From positions 1-51,605 of the forward strand of contig JALVYB010000033.1 of NCBI GenBank assembly GCA_027038175.1: a stretch of 51,605 nucleotides of DNA. Direction: 5' to 3'. The stretch comes from Caldifarciminota bacterium (GTDB lineage: Bacteria > Hydrothermota > Hydrothermia > UBA1063 > CAJXJZ01). Positions 16,876-24,929 of the stretch are shown here, piece after piece (position 1 is the first letter of the stretch; each line of letters opens with the position of its first letter). Under the pieces are notes generated by a model, which was not told the DNA's origin, ran no database searches, and saw only the letters and a program-made list of their open reading frames with translations. The translations under genes were made by a program, and so were the position numbers.

Positions 16876-18672
16876 ATGGGTCTTGGTTTAAAAAAACCGT
16901 ACGAAGATCTGTATCCATTTAAGGTGAGGTACATCACAAACCCCACTCAGGCAAAGCTGCGAGAACTCGCCCTGAGACATACTCCTGCGACACTTATGTC
17001 AAAGAAATATGGGAATATAGATAAAATTGCAAGAAATAAAGCACGAATGGCAAAGTATACTTATATAGTCGACGACGAACGTAATGCACACCTGTACTCT
17101 CACAATGTTATATCCCCGGAGAAAGCGAAGAAACTTATAGAAAAGGCGCATAAATATATTGAAGAGGCAGGAACTTTAATAGAACTTCAGGGTTATTATG
17201 GGCTTGATCCACGATATGCCGTGGGAATTCAGATGTTCTACGATATAGAGGCTGCCAACGTTGCAGGTATGCAACAGATACTTGCGTTCCCACGTGAAAT
17301 GGTTGAGAGTGAAGAAGAACTCAAAAAACCATTTAAACCACTATTCAGACTGGTATATTTACCTGGACTTAAAGTCCCTGAGATGCCAGGGGAACAGGCT
17401 ATAATTGTTGACCTTGAATCCTATACCACCTACGTCCTGAGGGCCGATTACTTTGGAGAGAGTAAAAAAGGTATTTTAAGGATGCTATGCGATTACGCAT
17501 ACAAAAAAGGTGGTCTTGTCTTGCATGCAGGTGCAAAGGCTGTAAAAGTAGGAGACAGAGAATACACCCTCGCAGTGCTCGGTTTGTCCGGGACAGGAAA
17601 AACCACAACAACCTTCTCCAAACAGGGGGATGTAACAAAGCCCCTTCAGGATGATATGGTTGTACTGTGGCCCGACGGAAACATGTCCATTACAGAAAAT
17701 GGTTGTTTTGCAAAAACCTTTGGTTTGAAGAAAGAGTCAGAACCTGTTATATACGAAGGAACAATTAACAAAGACGCCTGGCTCGAAAACGTGTACATTG
17801 ACATAGATACAGGAGAATATGATTTTTCCAAAGAGGCTCTTACTCCGGAAGAAGTTAAAAAACTTAAAGACATACTTATTCTAACAGGTGCACCAGAAGA
17901 AAATATAGAAAAATACATAAATGGCGAAGTTAAATTTGAAGAAGTTGTCGATGAATACGGCATTCCAAAAGATGGATGGGATTTTGTTGTCTGGACCCAG
18001 AACGGTCGTTCTGTTATTCCCATGAGCGCAATAAAAGATGCAGGGGACCTGAAAAATGTTCCACCGATAAAATTCTTTGGTATTCTAAACAGGGATGAGG
18101 GAAAGGATGCTGCAACTCCCGGTATTGTTAAGTTCGCATCGGCTGAGCAGGCGGCAGGCTACTTTATGCTTGGTGAGACTACAAAGACCTCTGCTGCGGG
18201 AAAAGAAAGAGGCAAAACGAGGTCACCATTTACCCAGCCATTCTTCCCCCGACATCACAAACTTCAGGCAACGAGATTCGTGGAACTTTTGCCAAAGTTC
18301 CCTGGTATGGTTCTCTGGATGATGAACACAGGCTATGTTGGTGGGGATGCTCTTGATGAGAAACAGGGGACTGCTCTGAAGGTTAAAATACGCCACTCCT
18401 CTGCAATGCTCGAATTCATGATAAGAGATAAAATAGTGTGGAAGAAGGACCCTGATTTTGGCTATTACATAGTTGACGTGGATAATCCTCAGAACAAAGA
18501 ACTACTCGAACTTGTACCAGCAGAAATTCTAAATCCTATTTTACTTTATGAAAAACAGGGACGACTGGACGAATATAGAGAGTGGGTAAGTAGAATAAAA
18601 AAGGAAAGGAAAGAATTTCTTGCGAAATACGAAATTCCTGAAAATATCATCAAAGCCGTATTAAATGAGTGA
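16876..18672 (+). CDS. ATP-type phosphoenolpyruvate carboxykinase-like enzyme (divergent)
   Basis: A 598-residue protein, longer than the usual 530-540 of ATP-PEPCK. The fold-defining sites are present: P-loop GLSGTGKTT at 236-244 (Lys242), kinase-2 aspartates D259-D260 (PLQDDMVV), a YFGESKKG segment at 192-199 like the E. coli EMKKG lysine site, H217 in LVLHAGA like HCSAN, an ERGKTR segment like TERG, and MMNTGYVGGD like LVNTGWNG. Catalysis by the family: oxaloacetate + ATP to PEP + CO2 + ADP, the entry to gluconeogenesis or reverse carboxylation. The sequence is divergent enough that it may belong to the PEPCK-related DUF4914 group, whose reaction I cannot confirm. Start: AGGAGG nine bases before ATG. 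Overlaps the next gene by 8 bases. Confidence 0.8.
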   Translation: MGLGLKKPYEDLYPFKVRYITNPTQAKLRELALRHTPATLMSKKYGNIDKIARNKARMAKYTYIVDDERNAHLYSHNVISPEKAKKLIEKAHKYIEEAGTLIELQGYYGLDPRYAVGIQMFYDIEAANVAGMQQILAFPREMVESEEELKKPFKPLFRLVYLPGLKVPEMPGEQAIIVDLESYTTYVLRADYFGESKKGILRMLCDYAYKKGGLVLHAGAKAVKVGDREYTLAVLGLSGTGKTTTTFSKQGDVTKPLQDDMVVLWPDGNMSITENGCFAKTFGLKKESEPVIYEGTINKDAWLENVYIDIDTGEYDFSKEALTPEEVKKLKDILILTGAPEENIEKYINGEVKFEEVVDEYGIPKDGWDFVVWTQNGRSVIPMSAIKDAGDLKNVPPIKFFGILNRDEGKDAATPGIVKFASAEQAAGYFMLGETTKTSAAGKERGKTRSPFTQPFFPRHHKLQATRFVELLPKFPGMVLWMMNTGYVGGDALDEKQGTALKVKIRHSSAMLEFMIRDKIVWKKDPDFGYYIVDVDNPQNKELLELVPAEILNPILLYEKQGRLDEYREWVSRIKKERKEFLAKYEIPENIIKAVLNE

Positions 18673-19555
18673 TATAAGGGAATATCTTAAAAAAAGAAAA
18701 GAAGAAGTAGACAGATATATTGAAATATATCTGCCAGAGGAGGGAGAAGGGCCCTCCCTCCTCCGTAAAGCAATGAGATACAGCCTTTTAGCGGGCGGTA
18801 AAAGAATCCGCCCCATTCTGGCGATAACTACCTATGAAGCAATCAAAGGGGAAAATAAAAAAAATGAAGAGATAATGCCTGTTGCTGTGAGTCTTGAGTA
18901 TATCCATACATTCACACTTATACATGATGACCTTCCGGCACTGGATAACGATGACTTGAGAAGAGGTAAACCAACAAACCACAAGGTTTTTGGTGAAGCA
19001 ATGGCTATTCTTGCAGGAGATGCCCTTTTTATCGAGAGTTTTAATCTTCTTCTAAAATCCACACTGAATTCAGAGAATCTGGTAAAAATTATGCAGGTCC
19101 TGAGCCATGAAATCGGGATAAGCGGTGTTATAGGTGGACAGGTGGTTGATATAGAAGCAGAGAAAGAGAGAACATGTGATGAAGACAGGGTCAAATTTAT
19201 TCATGAAAGAAAAACTGCCTCCTTTATACGGGCATCCATTGAAATAGGTGCGGTTGCTGGCGGAGCAGATGAAAAAACTCTAAAGTTGCTAAAGGAGGCA
19301 GGGACAAAAATAGGCCTTGCTTTCCAGATAGTTGATGATATATTAGATGAAACATCTACCCCAGAGGAACTTGGGAAAACACCCGGTAAAGACAGAATGA
19401 GTGGCAAATGCACATGGGTCAAGGTATACGGTCTTAAGAGGGCAAGAGAAGACGCAGAAAGGTTAAAAAATGAGGCTGTGGACCTACTTAATTTAATACC
19501 ACATACAGAGATTCTAAAAGGTATTGCAGAATTCATTGTGAAGAGGACATACTAA
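18665..19555 (+). CDS. polyprenyl diphosphate synthase (farnesyl/geranylgeranyl type)
   Basis: A 296-residue trans-isoprenyl diphosphate synthase. Hallmarks: GGKRIRP at 44-50, first aspartate-rich motif DDLPALDNDD at 88-97 with RRGKPT, and the second motif FQIVDDILD near 217-226. The two residues inserted between the Asp pair and the last Asp of the first motif (DDxxxxD), as in bacterial farnesyl synthases, suggest a C15-C20 product. It condenses IPP with allylic diphosphates to make precursors of quinones, undecaprenyl or archaeal-like lipids. Its start overlaps the PEPCK-like stop by 8 bases. Next is a DUF212 gene sharing one base (TAATG). Confidence 0.93.
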   Translation: MSDIREYLKKRKEEVDRYIEIYLPEEGEGPSLLRKAMRYSLLAGGKRIRPILAITTYEAIKGENKKNEEIMPVAVSLEYIHTFTLIHDDLPALDNDDLRRGKPTNHKVFGEAMAILAGDALFIESFNLLLKSTLNSENLVKIMQVLSHEIGISGVIGGQVVDIEAEKERTCDEDRVKFIHERKTASFIRASIEIGAVAGGADEKTLKLLKEAGTKIGLAFQIVDDILDETSTPEELGKTPGKDRMSGKCTWVKVYGLKRAREDAERLKNEAVDLLNLIPHTEILKGIAEFIVKRTY

Positions 19556-19992
19556 TGTTCCTTAAAATACTTAAAAACGACATATTCTGGATTACTCTCT
19601 TCACCGGATTCTTTGCACAGGCTTTAAAGTTCATAATTTACTGGATAAGGGATAAAAAACCCAATATAGAGTGGTTATTTACCACAGGCGGAATGCCCAG
19701 TTCTCACTCTGCATCTGTTATGTGCCTTTCTACCATGGTGGGTATCAGGGCAGGATTTGATTCTCTTATATTTGGAGTAACACTGTACTTCAGCCTTATC
19801 ATCATGTACGATGCTGCAGGACTACGGAGGGCAGCAGGGGAACAGGCCAGAATTATAAATACGCTTATAAAGGAAGTAGGCGAAGGCAAGGGAATTGGCA
19901 ATACAAAACTAAAAGAATTGCTTGGACATACCCCAAAAGAGGTATTTACCGGCGCTCTTTTAGGGATACTGATAGGGGTGCTGTTTGCATGA
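19555..19992 (+). CDS. divergent PAP2 family membrane protein (DUF212)
   Basis: A 145-residue integral membrane protein with four or so hydrophobic helices and the signature GGMPSSHSASVMCLSTMVG at about 42-60, plus MYDAAGLRRAAGEQA, both typical of the DUF212 branch of PAP2-like phosphatases. Members are thought to act on lipid or prenyl phosphates; the adjacent prenyl synthase fits that idea, but the reaction is unproven. It is joined to both neighbours by one- and four-base overlaps, so it is clearly part of the operon. Confidence 0.9.
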   Translation: MFLKILKNDIFWITLFTGFFAQALKFIIYWIRDKKPNIEWLFTTGGMPSSHSASVMCLSTMVGIRAGFDSLIFGVTLYFSLIIMYDAAGLRRAAGEQARIINTLIKEVGEGKGIGNTKLKELLGHTPKEVFTGALLGILIGVLFA

Positions 19993-20612
19993 ACACAATT
20001 ATAAGTCTTTTAATTCTCTTTCCTGTTATCCTTCTGGCGCTCACAATTCATGAGTACTCTCATGGATACGTTGCTTACAAACTTGGAGACCCAACAGCCA
20101 AACAGGCAGGAAGACTTACTCTAAATCCACTCTCCCATATAGACCCAATAGGCCTTATACTCCTGCTCATAGTTCACTTTGGATGGGCAAAACCTGTGCC
20201 TGTGAATCCTTATAGATTGAGGAACCCTGAAAAAGACATGGTCCTCGTGGCACTGGCTGGACCACTCTCAAACTTTCTAACAGGAGGATTTGCTGCACTT
20301 TTAATAAAATACCTTCATCCTGTACTTCCACCTGTGGTTATAACCATGTTTGTATACTTTGCCTTCATCAGTTTTGTTCTTTGCTTTTTTAACCTTATTC
20401 CCGTTCCCCCTCTGGATGGTTGGAGAATTGCTTCCTATTTCATCAAAAATCACGAATTAAAGTATCAACTTGAGAGAAACGGCATGTGGATCCTTCTTGC
20501 TTTTTTGATAATACCATCACTTCTCGGGATAGATATTCTGGGAATGATTTTAAGGCCATTTGTTAATCTTTCTTTTGTAATTTTTATGGGAAAGGTCCCG
20601 TTTATTTTCTAA
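19989..20612 (+). CDS. site-2 protease family membrane metalloprotease (M50)
   Basis: A 207-residue inner-membrane zinc protease. HEYSHGY at 21-27 gives HExxH inside the first membrane helix, followed by AGRLTLNPLSHIDPIG, a fixed motif of the short M50 group related to SpoIVFB/YwhC; the third ligand is in NLIPVPPLDGWRI near residue 140. It lacks PDZ or CBS domains. Such proteins cut substrates within the membrane; the target here is unknown. The start overlaps the DUF212 stop by four bases. A Shine-Dalgarno AGGAGG separates it from fabH 14 bases later. Confidence 0.92.
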   Translation: MNTIISLLILFPVILLALTIHEYSHGYVAYKLGDPTAKQAGRLTLNPLSHIDPIGLILLLIVHFGWAKPVPVNPYRLRNPEKDMVLVALAGPLSNFLTGGFAALLIKYLHPVLPPVVITMFVYFAFISFVLCFFNLIPVPPLDGWRIASYFIKNHELKYQLERNGMWILLAFLIIPSLLGIDILGMILRPFVNLSFVIFMGKVPFIF

Positions 20613-20626
20613 ATAGGAGGTTTTTT

Positions 20627-21601
20627 ATGGGTGCGAAAATACTCTCAATTGCAGCACATGTCCCGGAAAAGATAATGACCAACAAAGACTTTGAAAAAAT
20701 CGTGGACACATCCGATGAGTGGATAACAACAAGAACAGGTATTAAAGAACGTCACATAGCAGGCGAAAATGAATTCACAAGTACCCTCGCAACAGAGGCT
20801 GCAAAAAAGGCTCTTGAAAGAGCAAATGTTGACCCAAAAGAACTTGATATGATAGTTGTGGCATCTGCCACACACGACTACTGGTTCCCTGCAACCGCAT
20901 GTATTGTCCAGGCAAATATTGGGGCAGAAAATGCAGCATGTTTTGATGTTGAAGCCGCCTGTCCGGGGTTTGTTTATGTTCTGGAGATAGGAAGGGGACT
21001 TTTATCACTCCCGAATTACAACAAAATTCTGGTAATAGGGGCAGAAACACTTACAAAAATTACGGATTATACTGATAGAACTACCTGTGTGCTGTTTGGA
21101 GATGGTGCAGGTGCTGCTGTACTTGAAAAGAGCGAAGAAGACCACTTTCTTGGATCATATCTAAAAGGTAACGGAAAACTCGGTGATCTCTTGATTTTAC
21201 CTGCCTGCGGTACACGTAAGAGATGCTCAGAAGAGGTGGTAAAAAATCACGAACACTACCTGAAAATGCAGGGAAGAGAGGTTTTCAAACACGCAGTTGT
21301 CGGAATGCAGGAGGCTGCCCTCAAAGCACTTGAAAATGCAGGAATAAAACCCTCTGAGGTTGACTGGCTTGTTGCTCACCAGGCGAATAAGAGAATCATA
21401 GACGCCACAAGAGAAAGGCTTGGATTACCTGAAGAAAAGGTGTACATAAATATAGACAAATATGGGAATACTTCCTCTGCTTCCATACCAATTGCACTTA
21501 ACGAAATGTACGAAAAAGGCCTTCTAAAAAGAGGTCAGATTTTAGTACTTGATGCCTTTGGAGCAGGTTTCATTTACGGAGCAATTGTTATAAGATGGTA
21601 G
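20627..21601 (+). CDS. fabH: beta-ketoacyl-ACP synthase III (FabH)
   Basis: A 324-residue thiolase-fold enzyme that condenses an acyl-CoA (usually acetyl-CoA) with malonyl-ACP, starting fatty acid synthesis. The catalytic triad is intact: Cys112 in EAACPGFVYVL, His251 in VAHQANKRI and Asn281 in YGNTSSASIP. The N-terminal SDEWITTRTGIKERHIA segment and the FGDGAGAAVLE loop are standard for FabH. It is the only fatty acid gene in the window, so the rest of the pathway is elsewhere. A good Shine-Dalgarno (AGGAGG) precedes the ATG. The phosphatase gene begins seven bases before its stop. Confidence 0.95.
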   Translation: MGAKILSIAAHVPEKIMTNKDFEKIVDTSDEWITTRTGIKERHIAGENEFTSTLATEAAKKALERANVDPKELDMIVVASATHDYWFPATACIVQANIGAENAACFDVEAACPGFVYVLEIGRGLLSLPNYNKILVIGAETLTKITDYTDRTTCVLFGDGAGAAVLEKSEEDHFLGSYLKGNGKLGDLLILPACGTRKRCSEEVVKNHEHYLKMQGREVFKHAVVGMQEAALKALENAGIKPSEVDWLVAHQANKRIIDATRERLGLPEEKVYINIDKYGNTSSASIPIALNEMYEKGLLKRGQILVLDAFGAGFIYGAIVIRW

Positions 21602-22374
21602 ACATAGAAGGTATTATTCTCGACCTTGATGGAACAATATACAGAGGGAATACGCCTCTTACCTTTGCCGGGGAGTTTGTAAACAAAGTAAAACAAAAAG
21701 GCATCAGGATTCTTTTTCTCACAAATAATTCCCAGAGAACAACTCTTTATTACAGCCGTAAACTCAAAAAAATGGGTATAGATGCCAGCGAAGATGAAAT
21801 ACTCACATCTGCAAAAGCCACTGCACTCTATATAAAAGAACATTACGAGAATCCCTGGGTCTTTCCAATAGGAGAGGATGGACTTTTAACAGAACTCATA
21901 AAGCACAATATACATGTAACCTTTGACTGGAGAATGTCCTCAATGCTCGTTGTAGGATACGACACAAACATCACTTACAAAAAACTCAAAGATGCTGCTT
22001 TACTTCTTGAAAACGGTGGAATATTCATAGCATGTAATCCGGACAAAAGCCTTCCCACTGAAGAGGGCAACATACCTGGAAATGGCGCACAACTCGCTTT
22101 CTTAAAGGAGGCAACAGGTAGAGAACCTTATATAATAGGTAAACCACACATGCCTATTGTAAAGGAAGCGCTCTCCATTTTGAATACAACCACAGAAAAA
22201 ACCCTTATTGTTGGAGACAGGTACGAAACAGACATTCTAACCGGCTTCAGAGCTGGTATGAAAACCGCGCTTGTTCTTACAGGAGCAACAAAAAAGAATG
22301 ATATTCATAATAGAAGAAGACCTGATTTTACAGTGCAGAATCTTGAGGAATTATGGAAAAGGCTCTCGAAATAG
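21595..22374 (+). CDS. HAD-family phosphatase, NagD-like (subclass IIA)
   Basis: A 259-residue soluble hydrolase. The HAD motifs are clear: I, ILDLDGTIYRG with nucleophile Asp10 and Asp12; II, FLTNNSQRT; III, the lysine in IGKPHMPIV; IV, VGDRYETDILTGFRAGM. A large C2-type cap lies between, as in NagD and p-nitrophenyl phosphatases, which act on nucleotide or sugar phosphates or phosphoglycolate. The true substrate is not readable. It overlaps fabH by 7 bases and the next gene by 22 bases. Confidence 0.92.
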   Translation: MVDIEGIILDLDGTIYRGNTPLTFAGEFVNKVKQKGIRILFLTNNSQRTTLYYSRKLKKMGIDASEDEILTSAKATALYIKEHYENPWVFPIGEDGLLTELIKHNIHVTFDWRMSSMLVVGYDTNITYKKLKDAALLLENGGIFIACNPDKSLPTEEGNIPGNGAQLAFLKEATGREPYIIGKPHMPIVKEALSILNTTTEKTLIVGDRYETDILTGFRAGMKTALVLTGATKKNDIHNRRRPDFTVQNLEELWKRLSK

Positions 22375-23138
22375 GATTCAAGGCAGCAAAAGAAGGCGGA
22401 AAAATTCTACTTGAATATTTTAACAAAATACACATAGAAGAATCCCATGAAAAGAACAGAAATGATTTTGTGTCCCTCGCTGATTTAAAATCTGAGGAGA
22501 GAATTAAAGACATTCTCACTTCATTTGACCCTGATATTGATTTTCTTGGAGAGGAAGGCGGCGGAAACATCAAAAAAGAAATCTACTGGGTTGTAGACCC
22601 TCTGGATGGCACGAAAAATTTTCTTCATGGTTTTCCATTCTTTTCCATATCAATTGCACTCATAAAAAGCGGAGAGCCTGTTCTGGGTATAATCTATGAA
22701 CCCATCCGAGATGACATGTTTTACGCCATGAAGGGTAAGGGAGCATATCAAAACGGTGAAAAACTCTATATACAACCGCCGGAAGACAGGCGACTCTCTC
22801 TTATAGCAACAGGCTTTCCATTTAAGAAAAAGGATAAACTATCCCCCTACCTTGAGGTGTTTAAAGAGGTATTCCTCTCTTTTTCTGGAATAAGGAGGGC
22901 AGGCTCTGCAGCATTGGATCTTGCATATACAGCAAAAAATACCTTCGCAGGTTTCTTTGAGTTTGGGCTTTCTATATGGGATATTGCAGCAGGAAGTCTT
23001 ATGGTAAAAGAAGCAGGAGGTGTGGTAACAGACTCAAACGGCACTCATAACTACCTTAAAACAGGCAATATTGTCGCAGGAGAAAGTGAAGTGGTACAGT
23101 CACTCTTGAAAATTATACAGGAGAAATGGAAAGACTAA
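22353..23138 (+). CDS. inositol monophosphatase family enzyme (SuhB-like)
   Basis: A 261-residue magnesium-dependent phosphatase. Metal-site motifs: GEEGGG around 66-71, WVVDPLDGTKNF at 79-90 (Asp82, Asp85) and IWDIAAGSLMVKEAGG near 209-224. Family members remove phosphate from inositol-1-phosphate, fructose-1,6-bisphosphate or 3'-phosphoadenosine compounds; with the PEPCK-like gene in the operon, a fructose bisphosphatase role in gluconeogenesis is a reasonable but unproven option. GAGG precedes the ATG, inside the upstream gene. Its TAA overlaps the stop of the convergent fur gene by four bases. Confidence 0.92.
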   Translation: MEKALEIGFKAAKEGGKILLEYFNKIHIEESHEKNRNDFVSLADLKSEERIKDILTSFDPDIDFLGEEGGGNIKKEIYWVVDPLDGTKNFLHGFPFFSISIALIKSGEPVLGIIYEPIRDDMFYAMKGKGAYQNGEKLYIQPPEDRRLSLIATGFPFKKKDKLSPYLEVFKEVFLSFSGIRRAGSAALDLAYTAKNTFAGFFEFGLSIWDIAAGSLMVKEAGGVVTDSNGTHNYLKTGNIVAGESEVVQSLLKIIQEKWKD

Positions 23139-23560
23139 CTCCCGGAACACTCCTTGCAGATCCCGAAATAATAGGTATGAGCAGAATGTACAGTATGTCC
23201 ATCAATTTTTTCTGGAAGTTCCCTATTCTTTACCTCTATGTCGTATATCCTTCCACACTTGAGACAGAGAAAATGGTCATGAGGCTCAGCATGCGTATCA
23301 TAAATAACCTTATCCTTTTCTATTCTAAGTTCCTGTACAATACCCAGAGAAGCGAAAAGAGACATATTATTGTAAACCGTGGCTATGGAGAGAGAAGGAT
23401 ATTCTTCTTTAAGAATCTGGTATATGTCCTCTGCAGAATAGTGGCCCCTGTTATTACTGAGAAACCTGAGAAGCACCAACCTCGTCGTGGTAAGAGGAAT
23501 ATGGTGCTCCTTGAGTACCTTTACCTTTTCCTTAACTTTTATTTCGCTAACGTTTTGCAT
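23135..23560 (-). CDS. Fur/PerR-family metal-responsive regulator
   Basis: A 141-residue repressor from the ATG at 23560; a longer reading to 23587 exists but would run through the promoter. The N-terminal winged helix carries TTTRLVLLRFLSNNRGHYSAEDIYQIL and the recognition helix SLSIATVYNNMSLF. The dimerisation domain has the metal sites: H90, H94 and H96 in THAEPHDHFLCLKC, the structural zinc cysteines C99/C102 and C135/C138 (GICKEC). It lacks features that would decide between iron, zinc, manganese or peroxide sensing. It is monocistronic, divergent from the GT4 gene, and its stop overlaps that of the inositol monophosphatase gene. A palindrome over its -10 suggests autoregulation. Confidence 0.93.
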   Translation of the reverse strand: MQNVSEIKVKEKVKVLKEHHIPLTTTRLVLLRFLSNNRGHYSAEDIYQILKEEYPSLSIATVYNNMSLFASLGIVQELRIEKDKVIYDTHAEPHDHFLCLKCGRIYDIEVKNRELPEKIDGHTVHSAHTYYFGICKECSGS

Positions 23561-23566
23561 GATAAT

Positions 23567-23594
23567 ATTATAAGGCTTTTTTCCCAAAAGTCAA
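23567..23594 (-). promoter_or_regulatory. leaderless promoter of the Fur-family gene, with overlapping palindrome
   Basis: TTGACT (complement of 23589-23594), 16 bases, TATAAT (complement of 23567-23572). The -10 ends six bases before ATG 23560, so transcription should start at or within a base or two of the ATG. ATAATATTAT at 23562-23571 is a perfect palindrome across the -10 and may be a Fur-family operator. Confidence 0.7.
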
Positions 23595-23627
23595 AAAATC
23601 AAAAACTTATATACTTTAAGAACAATT

Positions 23628-24686
23628 ATGAATTTCACTAAACTCGTTATTTTAACCAATATGCCAAGTCCTTATCAGGTGGAGTTTTTTAATGCTATTA
23701 AAGAAAAGATAGACTTAGAGGTGATATATGCAAGAAAGACTCTAAAAACACGGAAATGGAACTTTGAAAAATATATAGAGCACAGACACATATTTCTTAA
23801 AGGGAATTTGAAAGAGCGACTTACAAAGATGAAAGAACTTTTAACAGGTTCCACGGAAACAACAGTTTTTATAGTGTCAGGGTACAATCTTCCCGAATTC
23901 CTGTATGCCATAAAAATCCTTAACTCAAGGCATATGCCCTGGCTCTTCTGGGGTGAAAAAATCAGACTTCAAAACTTTACTGTGAAGAAACTCACAATAC
24001 TATCATTAATCAAAAAAGCCCGAGCAGTCCTTGCAATGGGTGAGCAGGCTGCTTCTATTTACTATGAGATTCTGAAAATGCCCGTTTACATTTTACCATA
24101 CCACATAGACACACAAAAATTTGAAGAACGTACCTCATACTTTCATAATGGAAAAGTAAACTTTTTATACAGCGGACAGATGATAAAAAGAAAAGGCGTA
24201 CACGTTCTTGAAAAAGCCGTATTAAGTCTGGATAAACCTTATCTTGAGAAAACTTTCTTTCATTTCATTGGAGATGGCGAATCCTTAAGTGCACTTAAAG
24301 AGGCACTTAGAGCCCTTGAAAACGTCAAATTTTATGGCTTTGTAAAGTACGAAAATCTTTCTGCACTATATAAAATGGGTGATGTATTTTTATTCCCATC
24401 TTTATATGACGGCTGGGGTGTGGCACTAACAGAGGGTATGGCTGCCGGGATGCTCCCTGTATCCACCTACACAACAGGGGCAGCAGTGCAGAATATACTC
24501 CACGGCATAAATGGTTATATCATTCCACCGGATAACCCAAAAGAACTTGCCACACTCTTAAAATACCTTGTGGATAATAAAGAAATAATCCCTCATATGG
24601 GGAAAAAGGCAAGAGAATACGCTGTAAAATACAATGACGTAAGAAAAGGAACAGACAAACTTCTCAATATCCTTAACTCAATATAA
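23628..24686 (+). CDS. glycosyltransferase family 4
   Basis: A 352-residue GT-B glycosyltransferase. The N-terminal half starts VILTNMPSPYQVEFFNAI, typical of GT4 enzymes in polysaccharide loci; the C-terminal donor-binding half carries FLYSGQMIKRKGVHVLEKAV, VKFYGFVKYENLSALYKMGDVFLFPSLYDGWGVALTEGMAAGM, the E-x7-E type motif of retaining GT4 enzymes. It should add a sugar to an envelope glycan or glycolipid. No Shine-Dalgarno is seen; a -10-like TATACT at 23610-23615 lies 12 bases before the ATG. It stands alone, divergent from fur, and ends in a hairpin shared with the small peptide gene. Confidence 0.9.
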   Translation: MNFTKLVILTNMPSPYQVEFFNAIKEKIDLEVIYARKTLKTRKWNFEKYIEHRHIFLKGNLKERLTKMKELLTGSTETTVFIVSGYNLPEFLYAIKILNSRHMPWLFWGEKIRLQNFTVKKLTILSLIKKARAVLAMGEQAASIYYEILKMPVYILPYHIDTQKFEERTSYFHNGKVNFLYSGQMIKRKGVHVLEKAVLSLDKPYLEKTFFHFIGDGESLSALKEALRALENVKFYGFVKYENLSALYKMGDVFLFPSLYDGWGVALTEGMAAGMLPVSTYTTGAAVQNILHGINGYIIPPDNPKELATLLKYLVDNKEIIPHMGKKAREYAVKYNDVRKGTDKLLNILNSI

Positions 24687-24711
24687 GAAGGGGCGTAAAA
24701 ATCGCCCCTTC
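24687..24711. terminator. bidirectional hairpin between GT4 and the small peptide gene
   Basis: Perfect nine-base stem GAAGGGGCG/CGCCCCTTC with loop TAAAAAT between two convergent genes. U-runs are poor on both sides, so efficiency is uncertain. Confidence 0.65.
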
Positions 24712-24719
24712 AATAGTCA

Positions 24720-24929
24720 TTAGCCATTTCCTCCAGGTGTATAGGAATCCGGAGTAGGTACCCACCATGGTGGAGGCGGAAGTTCGTCATCGTCATCATC
24801 GTCTCCCATTATCATCTGATTCTGTATAGTCAGCTTTGAGGGTTTTGCCATGGCCTTTATTGGCCAGTAGAGTACTGTCCATGATACTGCTATGCCCACA
24901 AGGGCGGCCACGATTCTTCTAAACTTCAT
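24720..24929 (-). CDS. small exported peptide with Asp6 run and Pro4-Trp2 tail
   Basis: A 69-residue protein from ATG 24929, chosen because AGGAGG lies five bases upstream. Residues 1-28 are a good signal peptide (KFRR, hydrophobic core, cut after AMA). The mature 41 residues run: KPSKLTIQNQMIM, then a glycine, six aspartates, Glu-Leu, four prolines, two tryptophans, and a Pro/Thr/Tyr/Gly-rich end. I recognise no family. The acidic run could bind calcium or another cation; the PPPPWW part looks like a linear binding motif. It is monocistronic, with the shared hairpin downstream and about 300 bases of non-coding DNA upstream. No processing enzyme or transporter gene is adjacent. Confidence 0.7.
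   Translation of the reverse strand: MKFRRIVAALVGIAVSWTVLYWPIKAMAKPSKLTIQNQMIMGDDDDDDELPPPPWWVPTPDSYTPGGNG

Noticed and set aside
23561-23587. Longer N-terminus of the Fur-family protein
   Set aside because: The extension covers the -10 box, so it cannot be in the mRNA from the best promoter.
23587-23615. Full divergent promoter for GT4 mirroring the fur promoter
   Set aside because: A TATACT -10 is present, but no acceptable -35 at 16-18 bases, so only the -10 is mentioned.
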